Source of the DNA: Cobetia marina
GTDB taxonomy: Bacteria; Pseudomonadota; Gammaproteobacteria; Pseudomonadales; Halomonadaceae
Reading direction: 5' to 3'
DNA length: 64,000 nt
NCBI RefSeq assembly: GCF_001720485.1
Contig: NZ_CP017114.1
Location: 1,550,001 to 1,614,000 of the forward strand
Shown: one piece after another, positions 28,770 through 36,800 of the stretch
How positions within the stretch are numbered: position 1 is the first letter of the stretch
Layout of the letters: every line of letters starts with the position of its first letter
Made by a program: the position numbers and the translations under genes
Notes under the pieces: generated by a model
What the model saw: only the letters and a program-made list of their open reading frames with translations
The model's database searches: none
Told to the model about the DNA's origin: nothing

Positions 28770-29153
28770 TCAGGCACGCTTGGGCGGGTTGTTGCCACGG
28801 CGACCGCCGGAGGGATTGCTGGTCGTGCTCGGCAGATTCGGCACTTTCGGAGCCGGGGCTTTGCGTGCAGGGGCTTTAGGCGCCGGAGATTGCGCCTTCT
28901 TGGGCGGGTTGTTGCCACGGCGACCGCCGGAGGGATTGCCGGTCGTGCTCGGTCCGTTCGGCACTTTCGGAGCCGGGGCTTTGTGCGCAGGGGCTTTAGG
29001 CGCCGGAGATTGAGCCTTCTTGGGCGGGTTGTTGCCACGGCGACCGCCGGAGGGGTTGCCAGTCGTGCTCGGTCTGTTGGGCACTTTCGGAGCCGGGGCT
29101 TTGCGTGCAGGGGCCTTGGATGCTGGAGCGTGAGTCTTGGTCGTATTTTTCAT
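28770..29153 (-). CDS. Basic Lys/Pro/Ala-rich triplicate-repeat protein
   Basis: 127 residues from the ATG at 29153 (AGAGATCC upstream); an upstream in-frame extension to 29339 has no support. After MKNTTKTHAPASK the protein is three copies of a 40-residue unit: APARKAPAPKVPN, then PSTTGNPSGG, then RRGNNPPKKAQSP. It is strongly basic, without hydrophobic core, signal or Cys, so likely disordered. It could bind nucleic acid like histone H1/AlgP-type tails, but this is only compositional. Last gene of the minus-strand island, 58 nt after the GRDP-like gene and ending at the bidirectional terminator. Confidence 0.6.
   Translation of the reverse strand: MKNTTKTHAPASKAPARKAPAPKVPNRPSTTGNPSGGRRGNNPPKKAQSPAPKAPAHKAPAPKVPNGPSTTGNPSGGRRGNNPPKKAQSPAPKAPARKAPAPKVPNLPSTTSNPSGGRRGNNPPKRA
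28779..29110 (-). repeat. Three 120-bp coding repeats
   Basis: Near-identical 120-bp units beginning at about 28779, 28899 and 29019 (each opening CTTGGGCGGGTTGTTGCC on the + strand). They encode the 40-residue repeats of the basic protein. The high nucleotide identity between units suggests recent or concerted duplication. Confidence 0.9.
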
Positions 29154-29211
29154 TGTCTTGGATCTCTTTGTATCGATTGTTTGAAATAGTTTTGAGTAGG
29201 CTGCCGGTCTA

Positions 29212-29721
29212 TTACTTACAAGCCCCAGGGCCCCCGCGACAGGCGCATGCGGATGGGACGTGACACTTATGGTCGCCACCACAACGCATCGCCTGTGATT
29301 CAGTGCCGCCACCCGGGTAGGCGCCAAAGTGTTTTTCATACAGCGCTACCGTCTGTGCAAAGGCATCCTTCAATTGCTGGTAGTCGTCTTCACCGTAGAT
29401 ACCGAAGTAGGGGTAGTGGTCAATGAAGCGACCGAATACCTGGTGGCAGTCTTCGCGGTAAGCACGTGTGTCCAGGATGTGTGCATGCCATAAGGCATCG
29501 ACCTCCTTGCTGGGCACGAGCGAGACAGCAGGATAGAAGGCCTTGAGTGACAGGAAGCGGCGATACTCACGCTCCGCCTTGTCCCAGGCTTCCACCGACA
29601 TTTCGGCTTCGCTGGAGGCCGTGTACTTGTGCTTCAGACGAGCAAGGTCGAGACGGCTGACATTGATGTCCAGTCCGTGACGATCCACGCGGGGTTGGTT
29701 CAGAGAAACGATGGCATTCAT
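29212..29721 (-). CDS. GRDP-like (glycine-rich domain-containing protein-like) protein with Cys-rich tail
   Basis: 169 residues from the ATG at 29721, whose ATGA overlaps the preceding gene's stop and which has AGGAG 8 nt upstream. The core has the GRDP-like family motif: KEVDALWHAHILDTRAYRED followed by CHQVFGRFIDHYPYFG (about residues 72-108), with conserved Trp-His-x-His and Cys that look like a metal site. The C-terminus, MRCGGDHKCHVPSACACRGG and PGACK, is Cys/Gly-rich with five Cys, resembling the Cys/Gly tails seen on bacterial members. The biochemical role of this family in bacteria is unknown to me. It could be a modified peptide precursor or metal protein. No recognised modification enzyme is adjacent. 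Confidence 0.6.
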   Translation of the reverse strand: MNAIVSLNQPRVDRHGLDINVSRLDLARLKHKYTASSEAEMSVEAWDKAEREYRRFLSLKAFYPAVSLVPSKEVDALWHAHILDTRAYREDCHQVFGRFIDHYPYFGIYGEDDYQQLKDAFAQTVALYEKHFGAYPGGGTESQAMRCGGDHKCHVPSACACRGGPGACK

Positions 29722-30029
29722 GAGCATGACTCCTGTGAGGGGTGATTGCAGAACTTGATGTCCCGCCTTCGTTTCATCTCACGGTCGAAACTCTGACGAC
29801 TGATCAGGGCGCAGGGCTCATAGCCATTGGCAGTCAGCTGGTAAAGCAGACGCCAGGCATGCCCGATCTTGAAGCGCAGATAGCCCTTGCGGCAGCGCAG
29901 GCGTTTTCCGCCAAGTGATCGGTAGGGCGTGCCATTGGCCATGGCGTGATCAATCTGGATGGCCTTGGACTGGTAGCAGCGGCTGACCTCATGGGGACAG
30001 CGGGCGAGGATGGTATCGATGGTTGGCAT
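29718..30029 (-). CDS. Small basic protein, possibly ParE/RelE-fold
   Basis: 103 residues, start supported by GGAG 6 nt before the ATG. The stretch PYRSLGGKRLRCRKGYLRFKIGHAWRLLYQL (shown in parts: PYRSLGGKRLRC, KGYLRFKIGHAWRLLY) has the KxLx...YRxRxGxxRxxY pattern of ParE/RelE-like toxins, followed by ALISRQSFDREMKRR. No antitoxin-like partner is adjacent; instead it is coupled by ATGA to the GRDP-like gene. I am unsure of the toxin reading; it could be a fold relative with another role. Confidence 0.45.
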   Translation of the reverse strand: MPTIDTILARCPHEVSRCYQSKAIQIDHAMANGTPYRSLGGKRLRCRKGYLRFKIGHAWRLLYQLTANGYEPCALISRQSFDREMKRRRDIKFCNHPSQESCS

Positions 30030-30091
30030 GACTGGCTCCGTCTTGGTTGACGAAACCAGTATTTATTTGTGGATTCCACAACACGCATGCT

Positions 30092-30868
30092 TCAACAATC
30101 TTTTTTGCGGAAGGTGTCCAGCAGTGCGTCGAAGGAGGAAGCGTCCTTGTATTGACGGAGGATCAGGCCACGATACTTCACCAGCATCTCGTTGTCCGTC
30201 TTCAGCTGGCATGCCTGTTGGTAGGCCTCCTGAAGATCTCCCCTGAAGTAGGCGGCCATCATGCTGTCCCCCTGGGAGAGGGCCGCTGTCTGAGCGGCCA
30301 GTCCCTTGAGTACGTTGCCCTGCAGGTGACCGAGGCCCATCTGCGGTAACGCATCGGCAAAGGGGTTGGGCAATTCCTCTGACGTGAGATCGGCATCAGG
30401 CAATCGACTCAGCAAGAGGATCATCTCCTGACGCAACAGGCCAAGTCCTGCCAGTGACTGGCGCTCGAAGAACAGCTCACGTGCCCACTCGACCAGCTCC
30501 TGTCGCCTGGTTTTCTGCTCCAGGAGCTGAATGACGAGCTTTGGCTCACCGAAGATTCCCTGAAGCAGGATGGCATTCCAGAGAAGCGTGATGTCGCCTG
30601 GGTGGATTCGCACCCGGTTCCGGCTGTCACAGCCATGCCCGAGCGGTGTGTAATCCAGGCGCAGGTGTTGCGTCTTGCTGCGGTCGGGTTTGCGACAGAC
30701 ATCGTCCTTGTGCTTGAGAGAAGGACTCAGAGCATTGACCAGTGTCTTGATCGAGTTCAGGAGCTTGCCATGCTGACTGAGGGGCTTGCTCAAGCCTACC
30801 TTGCGGCAGAGCAAGTCCTCGTATACAGACGATATTTCGCGCCAGTTACCCTTGTCAGCTTCGCTCAC
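30092..30868 (-). CDS. Uncharacterised helical cytoplasmic protein
   Basis: 258 residues from a GTG at 30868 with GGAG 7 nt upstream, overlapping the end of the preceding gene by 14 nt. No signal or membrane segment. The N-terminal part has two Cys-containing patches (DLLCRK, DDVCRKPDRSK) and a motif RIHPGDITLLWNAILLQGIFGEPKLV. The rest is Leu/Gln-rich helix, with AYFRGDLQEAYQQACQLKTD resembling a helical-repeat (TPR-like) pair near the end. No family recognised. Third gene of a tightly packed trio. Confidence 0.55.
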   Translation of the reverse strand: MSEADKGNWREISSVYEDLLCRKVGLSKPLSQHGKLLNSIKTLVNALSPSLKHKDDVCRKPDRSKTQHLRLDYTPLGHGCDSRNRVRIHPGDITLLWNAILLQGIFGEPKLVIQLLEQKTRRQELVEWARELFFERQSLAGLGLLRQEMILLLSRLPDADLTSEELPNPFADALPQMGLGHLQGNVLKGLAAQTAALSQGDSMMAAYFRGDLQEAYQQACQLKTDNEMLVKYRGLILRQYKDASSFDALLDTFRKKDC

Positions 30869-31214
30869 AGGAGAACTCCAGCAACTCGTTGACCGAGATG
30901 CGCTCGCTGTAGCCAACCGACATCTCCGCTATCTTCTGAGCCTGAGTGAACCAGTCATGGGAGTAACATCTGTCATGACGACGATACTCATCCAGCACGC
31001 CCATGCAGTAGCCTGCTTGCAGGGCTTCCGAGACACTTGTCGTGACACCTGCCAGCAGGTTCTGTTTATCTCTCTCGGCATAGATTCCCACCAGCTCGTT
31101 GCAGCTCTGGATCAGGCGTTCCGAATGCTTGTTGGCCTGGGCAGGCGTGGCCGAGGTGAATGCCAGCGTCACGAGGAAAGCGATGAAAGAGTATTGACCG
31201 AATGGGGTTTTCAC
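30855..31214 (-). CDS. Small secreted protein resembling Rap1a/Tai-type immunity proteins
   Basis: 119 residues with a signal peptide (FIAFLVTLAFTSATPAQA, cleavage near residue 27) and a short periplasmic domain with four Cys: SCNELVGIYAERD, GYCMGVLDEY, DRCYSHDW, LLEFSCERS. The spacing C...GYCxG...C...C and the size match the Rap1a/Tai-like fold that includes T6SS amidase immunity proteins, but no effector gene is next to it. The homology is suggested, not shown. ATGA overlap with the upstream membrane-protein gene. Confidence 0.5.
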   Translation of the reverse strand: MKTPFGQYSFIAFLVTLAFTSATPAQANKHSERLIQSCNELVGIYAERDKQNLLAGVTTSVSEALQAGYCMGVLDEYRRHDRCYSHDWFTQAQKIAEMSVGYSERISVNELLEFSCERS

Positions 31215-31783
31215 AGTGTGGGCTCCTTGAAAGTATCACTCGTGGCTGAATCAGCCTCATCGGGGGAAAGTGAGGGCTTTTCGTCCTGCTGCTCATCTTT
31301 CGTCGCTGTGCTGCGGAGCGCAGTAGGTGCTGCCAGATAGAGGGCAATCAGCAACGTGGCATAAGTGGCCAGTTTGACGAGCGGATCATCTTCGAGAAGA
31401 TACTGCTTCGGGAGCTCTTCATATTCTGACTGCCAGAGAAATATTTCACACAGGCCAATCACGACCAGTTCCACCACCGTGAGGATTCCCAGAGACACCA
31501 GCAAGCGACTGGCCCCTTTCCAGAAGCCTGTCGAGAAATGCTGGCAGTAATGGACATGACGCCACACCAGCAGGCCTGACAGCACCACGAATGCCCATTC
31601 CAGGAGTGACATGTCAGCCAGGCCCTCACCGTACTCGAAGATGGCGAAAGGGAGTAGAACCACTATCATCAGGCCGGTGAGCCAGAGCAGGAGGGTCTTG
31701 AGGGTATTCAATATCTGACAGAGGATTCGTGAGACCCCATTGTCGATTTTCCCGGTCAGGGAGAGATTTCCAGATTGAGACAT
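31211..31783 (-). CDS. Uncharacterised membrane protein
   Basis: 190 residues from the Met at 31783; an open frame continues to 31882 without a better ribosome site. Four hydrophobic segments (LKTLLLWLTGLMIVVLLPF, LLEWAFVVLSGLLVW, LLVSLGILTVVELVVIGL, LATYATLLIALYLAAP) and an acidic Ser/Asp-rich cytoplasmic tail (DEQQDEKPSLSPDEADS). First gene of the trio with the secreted Cys protein and the helical protein; ATGA overlap with the former. No family recognised. Confidence 0.5.
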   Translation of the reverse strand: MSQSGNLSLTGKIDNGVSRILCQILNTLKTLLLWLTGLMIVVLLPFAIFEYGEGLADMSLLEWAFVVLSGLLVWRHVHYCQHFSTGFWKGASRLLVSLGILTVVELVVIGLCEIFLWQSEYEELPKQYLLEDDPLVKLATYATLLIALYLAAPTALRSTATKDEQQDEKPSLSPDEADSATSDTFKEPTL

Positions 31784-32218
31784 CGTGCATACGTCCATGT
31801 AATCGTTGCATGAGTGTAGATATGACTTCGTGATGCGCTTATCACTTTCATGTCCCTGAAAGTTCTGTATAAAAGATGTCAAGGAACCATGTCAGTCATT
31901 GGCGTGATCATCTCAGCGAGAATATACAGGATACGATAACGAGTTGCGGGATTATTTTGGTTATTGGCCAAGAGTTTAATTTACGAAATACTGATTTATT
32001 TGAATGGAAAATATTGGCATCACCAATTGTCAGGTATCAGGACGATATTGAACGGTGTTTGAAGTGACAGGATCAGATACTCGTTTCGCAATGGCTGTAT
32101 AGAGTGAACGCATACCCCATGACGCACGCGGCCCCGCTTTTCAGCAGGGCCGCGTTTTTCGTTCTGGGGTGTGAACTGGCAGAACTGATCCGATCCGTCA
32201 CGTGTGGGCTGACGACCC
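31784..32218. other. AT-rich gap with right copy of the 47-bp repeat
   Basis: The left part (31800-32070) is AT-rich and should contain the promoter of the minus-strand trio; the 63-codon open frame on the + strand here shows no family feature. 32127-32173 is the right repeat copy, and rkpG ends at 32219. Confidence 0.5.
32127..32173 (+). repeat. 47-bp direct repeat, right copy, with terminator hairpin
   Basis: Second copy of the 28690-28736 sequence in the same orientation. It retains the hairpin (CGCGGCCCCGCT / AGCAGGGCCGCG, loop TTTC) and T-run at 32155-32159, but no + strand gene precedes it, and in the minus direction it lacks a T-run. As a terminator it seems to have no obvious client. 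Confidence 0.8.
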
Positions 32219-33616
32219 TCAGAGCCCTGCCTTGATGTCGCTCAGCTGCTGGATGAGGATCTCGAGGACGGCGTCCACCTGGGTTTCGGTGTGCTCGCAG
32301 GAGAGGAAGAAGCGCAGACGGGCGCTCTTCTCCGGGACGGCGGGGTGCAGGATGGGCTGGACGTTGAAGCCGGCCTCGAACAGCTGGTTGGAGAGGCGTG
32401 CCGCCACCAGGGAGCTGCCGAGGATGACAGGCACCACCGCGACCCCCAGGCTGTCGCCGACATCCAGCCCCAGCGCACGGGCGCGCGTGAGGAAGTAGCC
32501 GGAGACGGCATGCAGGCGAGCGATGCGCTGTCTGGCATCGTCGCCCTGGAGCAGTTCGAGGATCTTCAGCGACGGGGCGGCGACCTGCGCCGGCATGCCC
32601 ACCGAGTAGAGGAAGCCCGGCGCGAAGTAGCGCAGCATGCTGACCAGTTCCTTGCAGCCGGCGATGTAGCCGCCGCAGCCGGACAGCGTCTTGCTCATCG
32701 TGCCCATCCAGATATCGACGTCACGCGCAGCGATGTCGAAGTGTTCCCTCAGGCCGAGCCCACGCTCCCCGAGCACGCCGAAGGAGTGGGCTTCATCGAC
32801 CATCAGCCAGCAGCGGTACTGTTGCTTGAGGGCGATCAGGCGCGGCAGGTCCGGCACGTCGCCGTCCATGCTGTAGAGGCCTTCGGTGACGATCAGCACG
32901 CGCTCGAACTTGCCGCGCTGACTGCTGAGCAGGGCTTCCAGCGCGTCGGGGTCGTTGTGCGCGAAGGGCATGCGACGAGCGCCGGAGAGCTGGGCGCCGA
33001 CCAGCGAGCTGTTGTGGATCCACTCGTCATGCAGGATGAGGTCCTTCGGGCCGAGCAGATAGCCCAGCGTGGACACGTTGGTGGCATGACCGCTGACGAA
33101 CACCACCGCATCCTCGACCTCGTAGGTGCGCGCCACCGCCGCTTCCAGCTCGCGATGGATCGGACGCTCACCGGAGACGGCGCGTGAGGCCGACACCGAG
33201 GTACCGTAATGGGCCGCCGCCTCGGCCGCGGCCTTGATCACCTCGGGATGACGGGAATAGTCGAGGTAGTTGTAGCTGGCGAAGTTGACCAGCTCGCGCC
33301 CATCGATGCGCGTGGTGGCGCCAGCGCAGCCTTCATGCACGCGGAAGAAGGGCTCCGGCACGCCGAAGGCGGCACCGGCCTGCTGCATCATGCTCAGCTG
33401 CTGATAACCGGGCTGGCGATCGAAGCGCACGAAGTCATCGCTGATCTCCAGTGGGGCGGTTGTCCTGTGCGCGAAGATGTCGTCTTCGGGGCCCTGAGCC
33501 TGTGCGGTGGTGGGGCGGGTACGGCGTGCACGGGCCTTGTCCAGCAACTGCTGTTTCATGTCACTGGCGGAAGATCCGGGGGTATGACGTGATGCCAAGA
33601 GTCGAATTCCTTTCAC
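32219..33616 (-). CDS. rkpG: Alpha-oxoamine synthase (RkpG/BioF/serine palmitoyltransferase-like)
   Basis: PLP enzyme that condenses an amino acid with an acyl thioester, releasing CO2 and giving an alpha-amino ketone. 465 residues: about 90 N-terminal residues outside the fold, then ELVNFASYNYLDYSRHPEV, GTSVSASRAVSGERPIHREL, ATNVSTLGYL, DEAHSFGVLGERGLGL and the PLP-lysine motif GTMSKTLSGCGGYIAG. A biotin operon is absent; the gene follows the PKS as in the rhizobial rkp-1 region, so it more likely takes the PKS acyl chain than pimeloyl thioester. Start uncertain: GTG 33616, TTG 33598 (AAGGA upstream) or ATG 33559. Separated from rkpA by a terminator-like hairpin. Confidence 0.85.
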   Translation of the reverse strand: MKGIRLLASRHTPGSSASDMKQQLLDKARARRTRPTTAQAQGPEDDIFAHRTTAPLEISDDFVRFDRQPGYQQLSMMQQAGAAFGVPEPFFRVHEGCAGATTRIDGRELVNFASYNYLDYSRHPEVIKAAAEAAAHYGTSVSASRAVSGERPIHRELEAAVARTYEVEDAVVFVSGHATNVSTLGYLLGPKDLILHDEWIHNSSLVGAQLSGARRMPFAHNDPDALEALLSSQRGKFERVLIVTEGLYSMDGDVPDLPRLIALKQQYRCWLMVDEAHSFGVLGERGLGLREHFDIAARDVDIWMGTMSKTLSGCGGYIAGCKELVSMLRYFAPGFLYSVGMPAQVAAPSLKILELLQGDDARQRIARLHAVSGYFLTRARALGLDVGDSLGVAVVPVILGSSLVAARLSNQLFEAGFNVQPILHPAVPEKSARLRFFLSCEHTETQVDAVLEILIQQLSDIKAGL

Positions 33617-33629
33617 GAGGTTGCTGACC

Positions 33630-33665
33630 CAAAAACGGGCGCGAGAGCCGTGGCTCCCCGCCCGT
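33630..33665 (-). terminator. Intrinsic terminator between rkpA and rkpG
   Basis: On the minus strand the arms ACGGGCG / CGCCCGT (33665-33659 and 33641-33635) enclose an inner GGAGCC / GGCTCT-like stem and are followed directly by TTTT. It lies 150 nt after the rkpA stop and just before rkpG, so rkpG may be attenuated or have its own promoter. Confidence 0.7.
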
Positions 33666-33816
33666 CGGGTACGTGATGCATGTCGGCGCCGCCGTTGGAG
33701 GCGACGCGAACCTGTGACGATATGACTGGGACGTTACGGCAAGACGGGAGCCGGCGCCAGTCTCGCCTCGCCGTCACCGTCCTGCCGCCTTCGTCCGCGT
33801 CTCATCCTCCCGGCGG

Positions 33817-36800
33817 CTACTTGCTGACCATCTCGCCGCGCTCACCCTGGGGAATGGCATCGCCACCGTGCTGTTTGACCAGCTGCGCCATGGCCTGATC
33901 TTCACTGCTGCTCTCGGCGTCCTCGCCATCGGCCGCGCTCATCTTGTGCATCAGACGCTCTGCCAGACGCCACAGGGTGGCAGCCTCGCTGATCATCATC
34001 ACCGGAATGCTGATGCCCAGACGCGCCTCCACCGCCGTCATCAGCTCGACCCCCATCAGCGAGTCGAAGCCCATGTCATAGACGCTCTTGTTGACGTCGA
34101 TGGCGGCCACGTCGATCAGCAGAATCTTGCTCAGCTCGCCCTTGAGGATCTCGACGATGGCGGTCTGCAACGCCTCACCGCTCAAGCCCGCCAGGGCCGC
34201 GGCGATATCGTCCTGCTGCGCCTGACTGCCGTCATCGTCTCCGGCGCGCCGTGCGATCTCGTCAAAGCGCGGTGTCGCGGCCGTGGGCAGGAAGCGCGCC
34301 AGCGCTCCCCATTCCAGCTCCAGCACGCCCAGCGAGCGACCCGGCTGGCCGAGTGCCAGCGCCTGCTGATCCGAGACGATCATCTCGCCGAGACAGGCCA
34401 GGGCGTGATCCGCCATCAGCGCATCGCCGCCCAGACGATTCTTGAGCGCTTCGCGAGTCTTCTCGTTGCGCGCCAGGAAGCCGGCATCCTCGATCGCGCC
34501 CCAGCGGGCACAGGTGGCTGGCAGGCCACGCGCACGACGACTGGCGGCGAGCCCTTCCAGCCAGTGGTTGGCTGCCACATAGACACTCTGACCGGGATTG
34601 CCGAACAGCGTGGTCGCCGAGGAGTAGAGCACGAAGAAGTCCAGCGCATGCTCGGCACTCAAGCGATCCAGCAGGCGTGCGCCCTCGAGTTTCGGGGTCA
34701 TCACTCGCTGGATGCGCTCGGCGTCCAGGTGACGGATCAGTGCATCGTCGATCACCGCCGCGGCATGGATGATGCCCTTGAGCGGCGCGATGGCATCTTT
34801 CGCCTCACTGGCATCCGCCGACGTGACGAAGCGTGAGAACACGGCCGTGAGCGCCGCTTCATCGGCGACATCGCAGGCCAGCGCATGCACACGCACGCCT
34901 TGTGCCTCGAGACGCGCGACACCTGCCTGTGCCTCGTCACTGGCAGCGCCGGAGCGCCCCAGCAGCACCAGTTCACGCGCGCCTTGTGCGGCCAGCCACT
35001 CGGCGCTGCGCAGCCCGAAGCCCCCGAGACCGCCGGTGACCAGATAGCTGGCCGCCGGGTCGAGGTGCAGCTCGCCGGAGTGCGCCGCCAAGCCGCTGGT
35101 GCTCATGCCAGAAGTCCTGTTGCCGGCGGGAGCAGATTGCGCCTCGCTCAGCGGTGCCGCGAGGGAGCGCTGGGTGACCACCACCTTGCCGATCTGACGG
35201 GCCTGCTGCATGTAGCGGAAGGCTTCCACCACCTGGCTGGCATCGAAGGTGGTGTAGGGCAGCGGCGCGAGGGTGCCATCCTCGAACAGCGCCATCATCT
35301 CGCGGAACAGGCGCGTGGTCAGGCCCGGGCATTCCTTCATCAACTGATCGGAGTCGATACCGAAGTAGCTCAGGTTGTTGCGGAATGGGCGCAGCCCCAT
35401 CGGGGTGTTCTCGTAGAAGTCACGCTTGCCCAGCTCACAGAAGCGCCCGAAGGGCTTGAGCACGCGCAGATTCTGGACGATGGCCTCACCGGCCAGCGAG
35501 TTGAGCACCACGTCGACACCACGTGCATCCACGCTCGGATCGCGCTGCTGGCGGGCGGCGAGGTCGGCCAGGATGTCCTCCGCGAAGCCGTGGCTGCGCG
35601 AGTCATAGACGTTCTCGATGCCCATCAGCGCCAGGAAGTCACGCTTGGCGGGCGAACCGACGGTGGCGAACACCTCGGCGCCCAGCCACTCGGCGATCTG
35701 CAGCGCCGCGATGCCCACCCCCCCGGCAGCCCCGTGAATCAGCACCTTCTCGCCGGCTTCCAGACGCGCCAGATGCTTGAGGGCGTAGTAGACGGTGAAG
35801 AAGGTGGTCGGGATGGTCGCTGCCGCTTCCAGACTGACGCCCTGAGGCACGCGGGCCAGCGCGGTATCCGCGATCACCAGACGGTCGGAGAAGCTGGCGG
35901 GGCCGAAGCCGACCACCCGCTCACCGACCGCGAATTCGGCGTTGTCACCGGCGCGTGTCACCACACCGGAGAACTCGAGCCCCAGGCTCGGGCCGGAGAA
36001 GCCGTGCTCGATGGCTTCATCCGACAGCAGTCCCAGGGTGTACATCACGTCGCGGAAGTTGAGGCCGGTGGCCTCGACACGTACCTCGACGTCACCGCGT
36101 GCCACCTCGGGGAGGTGACGCGGCTGCCACTCGAGATTGCGCAGCTGGCCCGGCTGACTGAAGCCCAGACTCACGCTGCGGCGATCCTTCCTGTCTGTCT
36201 CGCTCTGGCCTGCCGCCGTCTCGTGGGATGCCTGCTCGGCGGTCATCGCAAGCCTTGCCTGTGCAGGGGCTGTCACCTGACGCAGGCGTGTCGCGAAGCG
36301 GGCGCCATTGGCATCCAGCACGACTTCCTGCTCGTGATCCGGGGCTTCGACTTCCTGTACCAGCGCGCTCATCAAGGCTGACGTGCTGACGACGTCGCTT
36401 CCCAGTACCGGCGTGTCCAGCAGGCGGATATCCAGTGCCTGGCTCTCGTTGGTCAGGCTGCGCGCAAAGCCCCAGCTGGCGGCATCGGCAGGCGCCTCGG
36501 TCGTAGTCGCATCCCCTGAGGGCGGCGACTGCCACATGGCGGCTACATCATGCGTGAGCACCCACAAGGTCGGCGCCACCAGACTGTCATCCTGTTCCTG
36601 CGCCGCCTCGAAGGCCTGGGTGATCTCGGTGAGCAGCTGCTGGCGGGCACATTGCCGGGCGTTGGTGGCAGCGGCGTCGCTGGCCTTGGCCGGCAGCGCG
36701 ACCAGATGATCGACGCTCGAGAAGCGAGCGAACAGCGCCTCCGGGGTGTCTTGCGGCGGCAGCGTCACGTGCGCCACCTGATGGCCACGCGCCTCCAGGG

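Noticed and set aside
31876..32067. 63-codon + strand frame before the right 47-bp repeat
   Set aside because: Considered as the missing client of the terminator copy, but it has no clear ribosome site or protein features.
28685..32173. Composite transposon or integron-like element
   Set aside because: Direct repeats are present but no transposase, integrase or inverted terminal repeats were found.
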